From Tetrapyrgos nigripes (Eukaryota; Basidiomycota; Agaricomycetes; Agaricales; Campanellaceae), in NCBI GenBank assembly GCA_013368315.1, contig JAACJM010000005.1, positions 310,001 to 374,000 on the forward strand: a stretch of 64,000 nt of DNA. The letters are read 5' to 3'. Positions 1-9,968 of the stretch are shown piece by piece. The notes below the pieces were generated by a model. It worked only from the letters and a program-made list of their open reading frames with translations. It did not search any database and was not told the origin of the DNA. The translations under genes and the position numbers were made by a program. Within the stretch, counting starts at the first letter, position 1, and each line of letters begins with the position of its first letter.

Positions 1-717
1 TAAAGCTGAGAATGGGCCTGAAAGGTCATTACACATAGCTTTTATGGGTCCTGAGTATGTTTTGTGCACTTTCAGATCCAAATTGCCTCATAAAGTAAGT
101 CTATACACCCTTCAGGTGATGATGTACCTTTTGGTCATAAGGTCTCTCCACACCCCCCCTCCCCTTGATTTTCAAAGGGTATAAAAGCGAAGAAAGGCTA
201 AGGTAAGTGGTTTGATTATCCTTTCAAAAAATATACAGGAAGGGGACAAAAGTTGGGGAGAGAAAGGACATCCAAGTCGACACCATCCAGCTCGCAACCT
301 AAGCCAACCTCCAAGTCGAGTTTATCCCGCTCGCAACCAAAACCGAACTCCAAGTCAACTTCATCCAGCTTGCTTGAGAGTCCCAAACCGAAGTGTATGG
401 AATGCCTACAAACATGCCTAACCCACCTCCACCACCTCCACCTTCACAGAATAACACTCACACACCTAATTGAGGTCGGAATCCGAGCATGGGTATGTTG
501 AAAGAAAATCATAGCAAAGACCAGTGATACAATGGGCAGTTTGACCTTGATTCAAAAATTTGAAGGTATAATGGCGTGCTGTTGTTTATCAAACATAGGG
601 CAGAAGTCAAAGGATTGGACAAAAAAACCCTTTTGTGCCACTACTGATTCCCCGACTCATAAAAATCTCCGTACCCTAAGTGACAAGTTCAGTATTGTCC
701 CTCTGTTCATTCCCAAT
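1..717. other. Left edge, no supported gene
   Basis: I see no convincing gene here. Short open frames at 212-501 encode Ser/Pro/Lys-rich text but overlap each other in two frames, which is what a low-complexity repeat produces. The stretch resembles degenerate transposon flank, like the rest of the first 9 kb. Confidence 0.4.
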
Positions 718-1470
718 GTCATCTAAGAGAAAACCTCCGTCTACGCAGAACACTTCGTCATCGTCTAGACCAAATCGTTCATCGTCGACAGAGAATTCTG
801 CAACGTCCTCTAGGCCGAATCGTTCATCTACTACACAGAATTCCACGAACTGTTCATCGTCTGGGCCAAGTCGTCCGTCGTCTATGCAGAATCGTTCATC
901 GACTGCGCAAAATCCTTCGTCCAGGCCTAACTCTGCATCATCTACGCAGAAACCCTCTTCCAAGCAACCTGCTCCTGAAACTAGGTCGAAGAAATCGAAA
1001 AAAGCGACCCGATCCGCATACCCTGAGATCAGGTGCCAGAAAAGGCTAGAGGTACTATTGTGAGTTTCAAGTTTCTGCATTTAGAAGGTAAATACTCACA
1101 TGAAGATACTAGCGCGCCTTTCAAGTGCATATGCATGGCGTGGGGGCTCGCCAACAGAACATCCCCACCTGCACAACCAGCTCCTACTGTCAAGCAGAAG
1201 TTTGCCAACCGGTTCAGCACTCTCCAAGATTTCTCGACACTGGTGATGAACTTGGGCAAGTGTGATCCTGAAAAAGTCCACAGCAAACGCATTGAAAAAA
1301 GCTCGCCTTAACTATTTCAACAACGGGGCAAGAGGTAACAGCCTTGCAAAAGATGTAGCCCTGGTAGACGAATCAAGCATCCGAACGTTCTTTGCGCTGT
1401 TTGATTCCTACAGTTTCGAGGTTTGGTGCCTTGACTTGTCTGCTAGTGCCTCGGAGCTTGATGCTTGAGA
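718..1470 (+). CDS. Possible Ser/Asn/Arg-rich hypothetical protein, gene model unresolved
   Basis: I do not recognise this gene. The frame from about 718 to 1063 encodes a Ser-rich region with an imperfect repeat (units like SSRPNRSSS) ending in a basic Lys-rich stretch. Further open frames at 1033-1311 and 1262-1468 could be later exons; one reads PTVKQKFANRFSTLQDFSTL, which looks like real protein. The exon joins cannot be fixed by eye. It lies among transposon remnants and may be an element-borne gene or a fragment. It could equally be a chance open frame in repeat DNA. Confidence 0.25.
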
Positions 1471-1654
1471 GCTGCTTGTTGAAACCTGAGACCAAGACCG
1501 AAATCAAGTAGGCATGAAGATCTCCTGTCTCCGCTTTCCTGGCTCAACTCGTCCAAATCCATGTTCGCTTCATGGTCGGTATACTCCTCATACTCCTCCT
1601 TTGGTTCATCATCATCAGTGTTGTAGTCATCGCTCTCGTTGCTTTTCTCCTTGG

Positions 1655-1735
1655 CTTTTTCCTTTCCCTTTCCCTTTCCCTTTCCCTTTCCTTTCCCTTT
1701 CCCCTTTCCCTTTCCCTTTCCCTTCTCCTTCCTCC
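1655..1735. repeat. TTTCCC hexamer microsatellite
   Basis: About twelve nearly perfect copies of TTTCCC/CCTTTC run through this stretch, with one single-base slip near the middle. On the minus strand the repeat would encode alternating Gly-Lys inside an acidic, Lys-rich frame (1443-1793). That frame is probably a by-product of the repeat. Confidence 0.85.
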
Positions 1736-2281
1736 CAATACCCCATTGTTCTGTAATATCTATGCTTCCGTACATCTTTCTGATCGTATCCAATCCTTTT
1801 CCGAAACTTCTTTTTCTTTTATTTCAAACTTCATTCCCTTTCATCCCGAACACTTTCCGATCATTCATTTCCGATTCATATCCGAGCTCCACTATTAATC
1901 TCCACAACGGATCCCATTTCGGATAACTACCGGACAGCTTGTATCTAATCTCCAAACTTACTCCACTTCATCTCCAATCTGTTCCACTTTGTTTCCACTT
2001 TGTTTCCACTTTGTTCCGCAGTACTCCATCCATCTCCAATAGCACCATGTGCTTTTCCTTTATTTCCGAACCATCCCTATCTTAATCCTCTCATTCCGAT
2101 AGTTTCCGGAGTAGTACTTAAGCTAGCAACTTTGTAGTAGATAGCTTAAGTCTAAAATTGAATTAGCTGGTCTCCTAACTTCATCCGACTTCAGACAACA
2201 TAGTACCGTCCTAACGGATTCCATTCTGTGTCTTCCTAATACTTCGATCTCAGAGACTACCGGTTCTGCCCAGATTCATCT
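1736..2281. other. Pyrimidine-rich gene-free stretch
   Basis: There is no supported gene. The stretch is rich in TTCC/TCC on the plus strand. It includes three tandem copies of TTTCCACTTTG at about 1984-2015, directly beyond the 3' end of the Tnp2 remnant. Confidence 0.5.
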
Positions 2282-3926
2282 TTATCCTTTCCAAAAAACC
2301 CCAATAAGACTTCCGCTCGGGTCCGACGTGTTTCCTAACGCAAGGATCTGCCTGGACTTAACATGTTCCCGCAAATGATCTTGCAGAATTCCTTCAAGTG
2401 TATTGTGCATAAACCCAAGCATGATGTGCTTGACAGGATCAAAGTATTCAAGGTCATGGAGCGATGTCCAGCACACACCATTTTTTGATGCAATTTCTTC
2501 CTGGTGCCCTATTCTCGTCTCTGCCAACCACTCGTCCACCTGCTGCCTTACTATCGCTCGATCCCGCAAAGGGTATTTATCCAAATCTAGGCATTCAATG
2601 TCACCATGGAGATCCAAGCACCATGAGCAGTATAACCGAGCACTATGCGACAGAAAGCCGGTTATCTTTCTCATTGCTTCCAGATCGGCAATGAGTGGAA
2701 CCACCATGACACGGATGAATGTTCCTGTAGGATGGAGATGGGTCTGTATTGTGACACCGTGCCAATGAGTGTTGAGCACCTCTATATGAAGACACAGGAT
2801 ATTGGATATAGTGTTTGTATCTGGAGCTTTAGGGCCGGGAGTGATTGCAAGAATGAAGGTGTTTTCGGGAAGATAGCGGAGTGCTGGGAGAAGGTTCATG
2901 CAACAGAGCAGGATAGCACCACAGGATAAAATTTTACCAGCTATCTTATTCGTAAATGGGTTGAACCAATCAACGTATAGAGAGAATGTCAAATTGCCTG
3001 GTTGCTCAGGAAAGTCGGGTTGCGAATGCCAAGCTCTACTTTGCCAGGTATCCCTCACATTTCCATCAGGAGAGGGCGGGACATTGTAGGACCTGTTGAT
3101 CATCTCCTCCATCCCTGGATGTTTCAAGAAGAACTCGAGCCATGACCTGAAACCCTGGGTGCTATACAAGTGCCTAGGGACAGTAATTTCTCCTCTTCCA
3201 GTTCTCCTTGTGGTTTTCAAAGGTGTTCCACAGGGATTCCTCTGATATACTCCTCGCTTCCAAAGACAATGATCAGGAAGGTTTGCCATGTGGGGATAGA
3301 GTGTGAAGCACTTGGGACAGCAGATGGTGCGAATGATTGTTGGTTCGATTTGTAGAGAGCTGTAAGTAGAACAAATGTCCTGAGGAGTGGAGACCTGTAT
3401 ATTGATATCATAACCACAAGTTTGTAGTGATACCGAAATGATGTGGAAGGCGGTTGCAAGAATGAAGGCAATGCCATTCAGAACCACATTGGTAGCGGTA
3501 CGACTGGCACCGCTGCTAGGAGAGCTGTCAGATAGGTTATTATTGACAAGCTCTTGTCTGGAGAAGAGATGAGGATTATGAGTAGTAGGTCAAATGCATC
3601 AGTAAGTAAAACCACACACTGCATTCCTCTTGCACAGTTCGGATCCTCCCTGCAGAATCCCATTGCACCTCTATGATATCCTCATTCTCATCATCTGACT
3701 CATCTGCGTCTGAGCCATTCGCGTTGGCTTCCTGTTGCAATGAACTCAATCGGTCGCAGTTTCGGTGGTCGGTCCTCATGCTTCTGCCAACCCGTTGGCC
3801 AGGGAGGCGTTCTCCGTTGTTGTCGTACGTGAATCGTTCACACTTGGAGCAATTGCAAACCACTTTGTTGGACATATAGTGTGTAGGGCTGCAAAGAATA
3901 GAAAGGCTTTGACTCTTTGTATTCAC
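2282..3926 (-). pseudogene. Tnp2-type (CACTA/EnSpm) transposase remnant
   Basis: The reading frame matches the Tnp2-like transposases of basidiomycete CACTA elements, as I recall that family. The N-terminal piece (about 3870-3660) has the Cys-X-Cys-X2-Cys start (CNCSKCERF) followed by an acidic Asp/Glu stretch. The main piece (3487-2282) has a Cys-X2-Cys zinc-like motif (CCPKCFTLYP) and the family block VDWFNPFTNKIAGK. It also has PGPKAPDTNTISN, a CSWC motif and YFDPVKHIMLGFMHN. The frame then runs out instead of continuing to the usual C-terminal half. The two pieces are interrupted and no terminal repeats were found, so this is a truncated, dead copy. Confidence 0.75.
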
Positions 3927-4210
3927 AAGTTATATACATTTTCATTTAATGCCGGTCTTTGTTCTATATCTGTCATACTACTACAGTGTTTTCTATATAA
4001 GTATATAAGGTACACTGCGGATTGCAGTGCAATCCTGGATTCAGCCCCTGCTAAGGTTACACAAAGTACTTGGGCCTAGCTACTTGGGCCCTTCGAATTC
4101 AATAGTTTAGATTACCGGTGGGAGCTGTCCAGTCTGCTTCCCATGAGGCTTCCTGCCTGGGAGCCAAGGGCCTGCTTCCCATGAGCTTGCCCCCAGTGTT
4201 ACTTGTTCTA

Positions 4211-6828
4211 TGAAGAAGTTTGTGCTGACACCAATGGAAATTCAGTGCCTGGTACCAAGTACTACAAATGCTGGCATGGCAATTGCAAGATCTGCAAAGT
4301 TACACAAAAGATGTGAGGGAACTTGAACTGTAAGTATCTTTATTTAAGCCTCTTGTCCAATATATATCTCAGACAATGACTTCAGCACTTACTGGTCATC
4401 TCAAATGCCACTTCCTTGCCCATTGTCCAATGTATGAGGTCTTACATCAACGCCAGGAACCTCCAACCCAAGAAGAGAAGGACATTGCATCTAACAAGAT
4501 TTCTCTTGATTCTGATGCAGCAAAAGACTATCTCAAGAAATTGGACACCATTTCCAACAATATTCAAAGCATGTTTGAGAAACAGTTGACAGTGAAGCAG
4601 GTTAGTTTTCCTTTTGATCATTTGTTTCCCCAAATCTGAACCATTCTGAAGGAGCCTTGGGATCAGGCCAAGTTTGAAGAACTTCTTGCGAAGTGGATGG
4701 CAGCTTGTGACCAACTGTTTACTGCTGTCAAAGATCCAGAGTTCCAGGAGCTCCTCCAGTATACCCATCATGGGCATGTTCTCAAAATTCCTTGCACAAA
4801 CACCCTTTGAGCTCGGATCATGACAATGCATCAGAGTGTCATTGAGCAATATCGGGCTCATTTCAGTGTATGTTCATTTTTATCCTCAATTTCATCTTTA
4901 ATCATTGATGTCATTTACAGGAGGTTGAATCTCAATTTGTGATATCACTTGATGCATGGACATCCAGCAATGGATATGCTTTCATGGCTATCATTGCCCA
5001 TTACATTGATAACAAGGGAAAGCTCAGTGAGCCTCCCAATCTTTTCATGATGAACAATTTATCTAACACAATATAGTCGAGCTTTTGATTGACTTCCGAG
5101 AGCTTATAGGTGAGCATTCTGGGGAGAATGTGGCTGATGCTGTATGGGATACTCTTGAGAAATTTGGAATAACTGCATGGGTATGTCCTTCTGTACATTA
5201 CCACTCTTACTTTCATGAAAATTGATTGATTCTTTTCAGGTGGTTGCATTTGTCATGGACAACAAAACTAATAATGACACACTTGTTGAATACTTTGGGC
5301 AGAAATGTACAGAGCAGGGTATTCCTTTCTCTGAAAACCATGCTCATCTTCGATGTGTCTCATACAATTCATCTTGCAGTCTTGAAGGTACTTTTAATCC
5401 TATATGATCTCTATCTTTCTCAACCATTTTGATCTAGCTTCTTGAGGCCATTGGTGCTGTCAGCAAAGCTTCTTCACAAGAAGCTTATCAAGACTCAGCA
5501 ACAGCTTGTGTTGAACGTGAGTTTGATGACGAGGCCATGTTGTTTGAGGATGGGGAAGATGATGTCAGTGATGCTGTCACCATGAGATCTGCAGTCGGCA
5601 AGATATATTTTCGCTTCTTACATTTCTTAGTAGGTATTAAAACTCATTAATAGCTCCGCAAGATAGTCCGACATGTCCGAAGTAGTCCTCAACACCGTAA
5701 GGCCTGGCTAAAGGAGGTTGAGATTTCACTGTCCTCAGGCACCTCCAACAAGCAAGAGACTGCTCTCATGCTGATTCTCGATGTCAGAATGTGTTGGTCT
5801 TCAACACATCAGATGCTTCGTGAGATCTTTCTTTAATCTTTAATGAGAATCAGTGATATCTAACTAGTAACTACTATAGGTCGAGCCCTCCAGTACAAGT
5901 CCATGATCAACTCTTACTGCGCCAGGGACAAGGAACTTCGTAAATTTGAGTTGGAGGACTCAGAATGGAACTCCTTGAAGCTAGCATCAGATTGGTTGAA
6001 GATTTTCTGCGCAGCCACTACTGAAATGTCAACAACAAAACGTCCCATGCTCTCAAAAACACTTGCAACATTACATGGACTTCAAGACAATCTTCGTACA
6101 GTGCTCTTGCAACTTCCTCATTCAGCTGATCCTGCTCTTTGCTGGGGTTTGATGGAAGCACACAGTAAACTTAGCGACTACTACTTCAAGTTTGATCAAT
6201 CTCCATATTACACTTGGACAGCTTGTAAGTAATTATTCTTACTTCGGTGAGGCTTGAACTGTATTCTGATAAAAAAATATGTTTAGTACTCAATCCATGT
6301 ATATCTTCTGAAGGCTTAGCTTCTGACTACAGAAGGAAGCCTGACTTACTCATGGATATTGAAGTGGCCAAAGTGCAATTTGAACACCACTTTTTGACAA
6401 AGTATCAGCAGTCTGAAACTCTTGACTCTACAACTTCACCTGCAGTATCTGTGCATATCCCATCCATTGATGACTCACCTGTCAAATTTGACTTCCTTTC
6501 TCGATATGCCCAGCCGAGTAGCAGTCCATCTTCTCTCCAGGATGAACTGGATGAGTATTTTCAGATCACTTCTTCATGTGCAAAGAATGGTGGTATGCTC
6601 AGTGAGAGCAATTCCCTCATCTGTACCACTTTGCTCATGATGTCTTGTGTATTCCCAGTGAGTGCTATTTTTTCTCTTTGAAAGCGGCTATCTCTGAGAT
6701 TTTTTTTAGGCTCCGCTGTAGCTGTTGAGCGAGTTTTCTCTGGAGGACGCAACACTGTTTCTCTTCAGTGTGCCAGCCTTAAGGCAAACACAATCCAGGC
6801 TTTAATGGTTGTCAAAGCCCAGCTATAA
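4211..6828 (+). pseudogene. hAT-family transposase, interrupted by a stop
   Basis: A multi-exon hAT (Ac-like) transposase. The sequence shows a BED-type zinc finger (CKIC ... HLKCHF, about 4270-4405) and a catalytic-core region with ISLDAWTSSNGY (about 4945). Next come VVAFVMDNKTNND (5240-5275), HLRCVSHTIHLAVLK across about 5345-5385, and a long acidic linker. The C-terminal dimerisation region ends AVAVERVFSGGRNTVSLQ (about 6716-6765). Several introns with good junctions can be placed. An in-frame TGA sits near 4808 within TL-stop-ARIM, at the place where CGA (Arg) would be expected. That fits CpG decay and makes the copy inactive. Confidence 0.8.
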
Positions 6829-7527
6829 TTGAGATTTTGGGTGATGAGTAGCATTTTTTTCTGTTTTTTTTTTCACTGCTTTAAGTTAGCTAGATTCCTT
6901 GGACATCTACATATTTGTCTAATGTCTCTGAAGTACATACTTACTACAATTTTACAAACAATTCTTGCCGTATCTCTGTATACTCGTATACAGTCAGTAT
7001 ACGACCTGTTCCTGTACCGTACCCTTTTTTGTAATGTTCAATATATCAAATACAGTTGTAACTGTATATGGGATGAACTGAGCGAGTTGGGGGTCTTGAT
7101 ATTGTCCCAGATAGTGAGGTAAGTGACTGATTCACGGATCTCATATTCAAAGAAGTTTGGGGTACAACTGCTGATAGCAGTAGCAGAGATAGTGCTCTCA
7201 GGATTGCTTGGGGATATGAATTTGGTCTTGCCTTGCGAAGAGATGGTTACAGTCAATTCAGATGGGTCTTTCAGTATGGTTATCTTCCCCTCCCAGTACA
7301 AATGCAATCCCTTCAACTTCCCTCAACATAGCATGGATTCCCTCCACAACATGAAATTTCCCTGTTGAACTTGAGATCGTCAGGGAGTTTGTGTATTGTT
7401 GTGTAGTTGTTGGGGTTTCCGATATTTGTAGACATGTTGAGATAGGGATATGGGAATCAATGGAATATGTATTTTGTTGTTTGTTGAGTTGTCCTTGAGG
7501 ATGTTGTTGTGTGTGGGACCCATAACC
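6829..7527. other. AT-rich spacer after the hAT remnant
   Basis: No gene is supported. A minus-strand frame around 7258-7587 is open but shows no motif I recognise. It may be a further piece of the retroelement whose protease lies at 8.4-8.7 kb. Confidence 0.4.
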
Positions 7528-7739
7528 TGTCAAGAAAGAGTACCGGTAAGTAAAGGTACTCAGGTTCACACAATGTAGTGGGAACAACTATATATTAATA
7601 GACTATGGCAGTACCTGTCAAGAAAGAGTACCAATAAGTAAAGGTACTATAGTAAATATAACATGATTAGCTATAAGTGGATAGATGAGTATAAGTATAA
7701 GGGACACACGTCAGGTTCACACAATGTAGTGGGAACAAC
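7528..7739. repeat. Two interleaved direct repeats
   Basis: A 34-bp unit starting CCTGTCAAGAAAGAGTACC occurs at 7528 and again at about 7615. A 29-bp unit starting CAGGTTCACACAATGTAGTG occurs at about 7561 and again at about 7711, apparently unchanged. The order A-B-A-B suggests a local tandem duplication of about 90-150 bp with later divergence. Confidence 0.75.
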
Positions 7740-7881
7740 TGAGGTGTGTTGAGCAGCATTGTACAGTATATGTGAGATCTTGTACATACAGATAAGGTAC
7801 ACGACCAAACAGACAGATCTCGAGTAAGGAGGAAGGGTATGAAGATAGGAAAAAAGAATAGGGATAAAGTATAAAAGGAAA

Positions 7882-8722
7882 TTACTTGTTATGGGAGTAG
7901 GGACTTGTTGCTTCAACACATACTGCCCAAGGAATCATGATTAGGAATAGATGCAGTTTGGGGAATAGTGGAGGCCAGGGGGAATGATGTACTGGCCATG
8001 GAATGTGGAGGAATTGGTACAGTAAGAGAATTAAGAAAATAAGAAAGTAAGTAATTTGACAGCCTTTAGATTGTTGAAAGAAATGATGAGAGTTTAAAAT
8101 CTTCATGTCAGGCTTATCAGGAATAAAAGGTTCAGGCGAAACAGAAGAAATGAAACAAGAAGAGCATGAATTTCCATAGCTGTTATCATGATGATGATGT
8201 ACAAATGTGGCAAGGAAAGAATGAGGTTTGATGCTTGTATGAGATTGAGATTCAACATTCTCAGTTGAACTCATAGACACAAATGAATCAGAAGGAACAG
8301 TAGAAGAAGGAAAGGAATAAGAATCATGAGAAAAAAGCGTATGAGAAAAAAGTAAAGGAGTCGCAAGTAGACCAAGGCCTAGTCCGACACGTGCAGTATT
8401 GAACAACTGATTCAGTGTAAGACCAAAGTCTTTAGCATAAACCGTTGAAGAAGGAAACCCACAACATCTAAGAGATAAAGAATTAGTGTGCCAATCAATA
8501 GAAGGATTATGAGCACGAAGCCAGTCTAATCCAAGGACAACCAGGTAAGAAGCAGAAACCACGGAAAGACAAAGAGTCTCCTGATGAGATCCTACTTGGA
8601 TCTGGGTAAGTACATCTTGGGTGATGAGCCCAGATGCAATTGGTCGGTGGAGACGGCCAAGGCCGCTCCTGAGTAGGATGCCTAAGGGAACATGCTGGCA
8701 TAAGACTGACTACTAACAACAT
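7882..8722 (-). pseudogene. Ty3/Gypsy retropepsin-region fragment
   Basis: The minus strand reads IASGLITQDVLTQIQVGSHQ and then LVVLGLDWLRAHNPSIDWHT. This is the pattern at the end of the aspartic-protease region in fungal Gypsy polyproteins (LGLDWLR-HNP-IDW). The pieces lie at about 8650-8590 and 8540-8480. Downstream the frame stays open to 7882 but loses recognisable reverse transcriptase. The upstream catalytic DTG/DSG part is missing or out of frame. It is a small relic, not a working element. Confidence 0.65.
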
Positions 8723-8767
8723 GAGGAAACCATATGTATACTACATAGGAACTCCGCTCTAGACTCC

Positions 8768-8800
8768 ACCTAACCCTAACCTTAACCCTAACCCTAAGCC
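8768..8800 (+). repeat. Interstitial telomere-like CCCTAA repeats
   Basis: Five consecutive CCTAA/CCCTAA/CCTTAA units, mostly perfect, sit between the Gypsy relic and a gene-free stretch. The TTAGGG family is the usual telomere repeat of basidiomycetes, so this is a short interstitial telomeric tract. Confidence 0.8.
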
Positions 8801-9968
8801 AGAACCCGGAGGAGGGACGCCAATCAAGGGGGTCCGAAAAAAGAAATTAATGACCAGGGGTCAGAAAAAATTTTTCAGGCTCAGGCTGTGGACCTACCTA
8901 CACATGGCATTCATTATGTAATTAATACTCAATATAGTAATATGCTGTGCACTTCTCTGCTAGCTCATCAACCTCCCCTTTCTTTGGCTTGCTACATGTC
9001 CTACAAAACCAGTCATGCGCCAAGATGTCTTCTCCCCATTCCAAAAATCATGTATGATACCAAAAATTAGGACCTTGTAACTGCTACAGTGCTGCCTGCA
9101 AGCTTGGCTAAAGCAGATAAAATTGAGTTAAAGGGCAGTGATTAGTACGTATTCGAAATGTACAGTCATTTTTGTACTGAGGCTCTCATAAAAGCTATCT
9201 GGGAATGTCTGAAATGCCAGTCCAAGGGTTGGTCAAAAAAAAAATTTCAGCCTTCAGCTATAAACCTACCTACCCCTGGTGCGGGATTTCCCGGTCTGGG
9301 CACCCTTGAGGCCAATCCCTACTCCATCGGTCATCAACCGCCAGAACAGGTATGGGGATGTCCTTTAGACACCGAGAAAGAGAATGACTACTGACTTAGA
9401 TACAAAGAAGCAACTTATATACTATATCTAGAAGATCGAATATAAAAGAAACTTGTAACAGCTAGAAGTAACGAAGTTAGAGTATGACAAGATAAATAAG
9501 ATAAATGCCTAAATATGGGGGAGATTGTTACACCAACTCGTGGAATATCTATCTAGGAGGTTTATACCTACTTTAGTTGTACTTAAAACTTGGACTGGGA
9601 TGATACAAAAATCTCTCCTACAAAATATTCGGATGATCGATTAGCTCTACGAATCCCCTCCGGTGCTTGGAACCACGAGCCAAACATGATCATGAAACCT
9701 GGAAGCGCCTCATGTGTCTGGGCAGAAGATCACCCATAACCCGAGGAACGCGCAAGGTAATGCCAATGTCGGTGCGGGCCACTGCATATAGCGGTAGGTA
9801 CGAGTCCTTATCCCCCGACCCTTGGGTCTAGAACTGCCGCATCGCGGCCTCCTCAAACCTTCTACAGTAACAAAAGCGACTATAGGATTACAACCAGTAT
9901 GAGATGTGTACATTGTGATTGGTAGAGCGTTACAGAGATACAAGACTGAAGAAACAGCTCCCAAGAAA
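8801..9968. other. Gene-free repeat-like spacer
   Basis: No gene is supported. Two related segments, ending in similar ACCTACCTAC runs, occur near 8866-8905 and 9232-9275. A purine run (GGGGGAGA) followed by TGTTACACC at about 9518-9534 resembles a polypurine tract plus LTR start, but no partner LTR was found. Confidence 0.4.

Noticed and set aside
1443..1793. Minus-strand frame with a Gly-Lys repeat, a possible nuclear protein
   Set aside because: The Gly-Lys run is a direct product of the hexamer microsatellite, and the flanks show no motif or splice structure.
9518..9968. Possible LTR starting TGTTACACC after a purine run
   Set aside because: No second LTR, target duplication or internal coding region could be matched; kept only as a remark.
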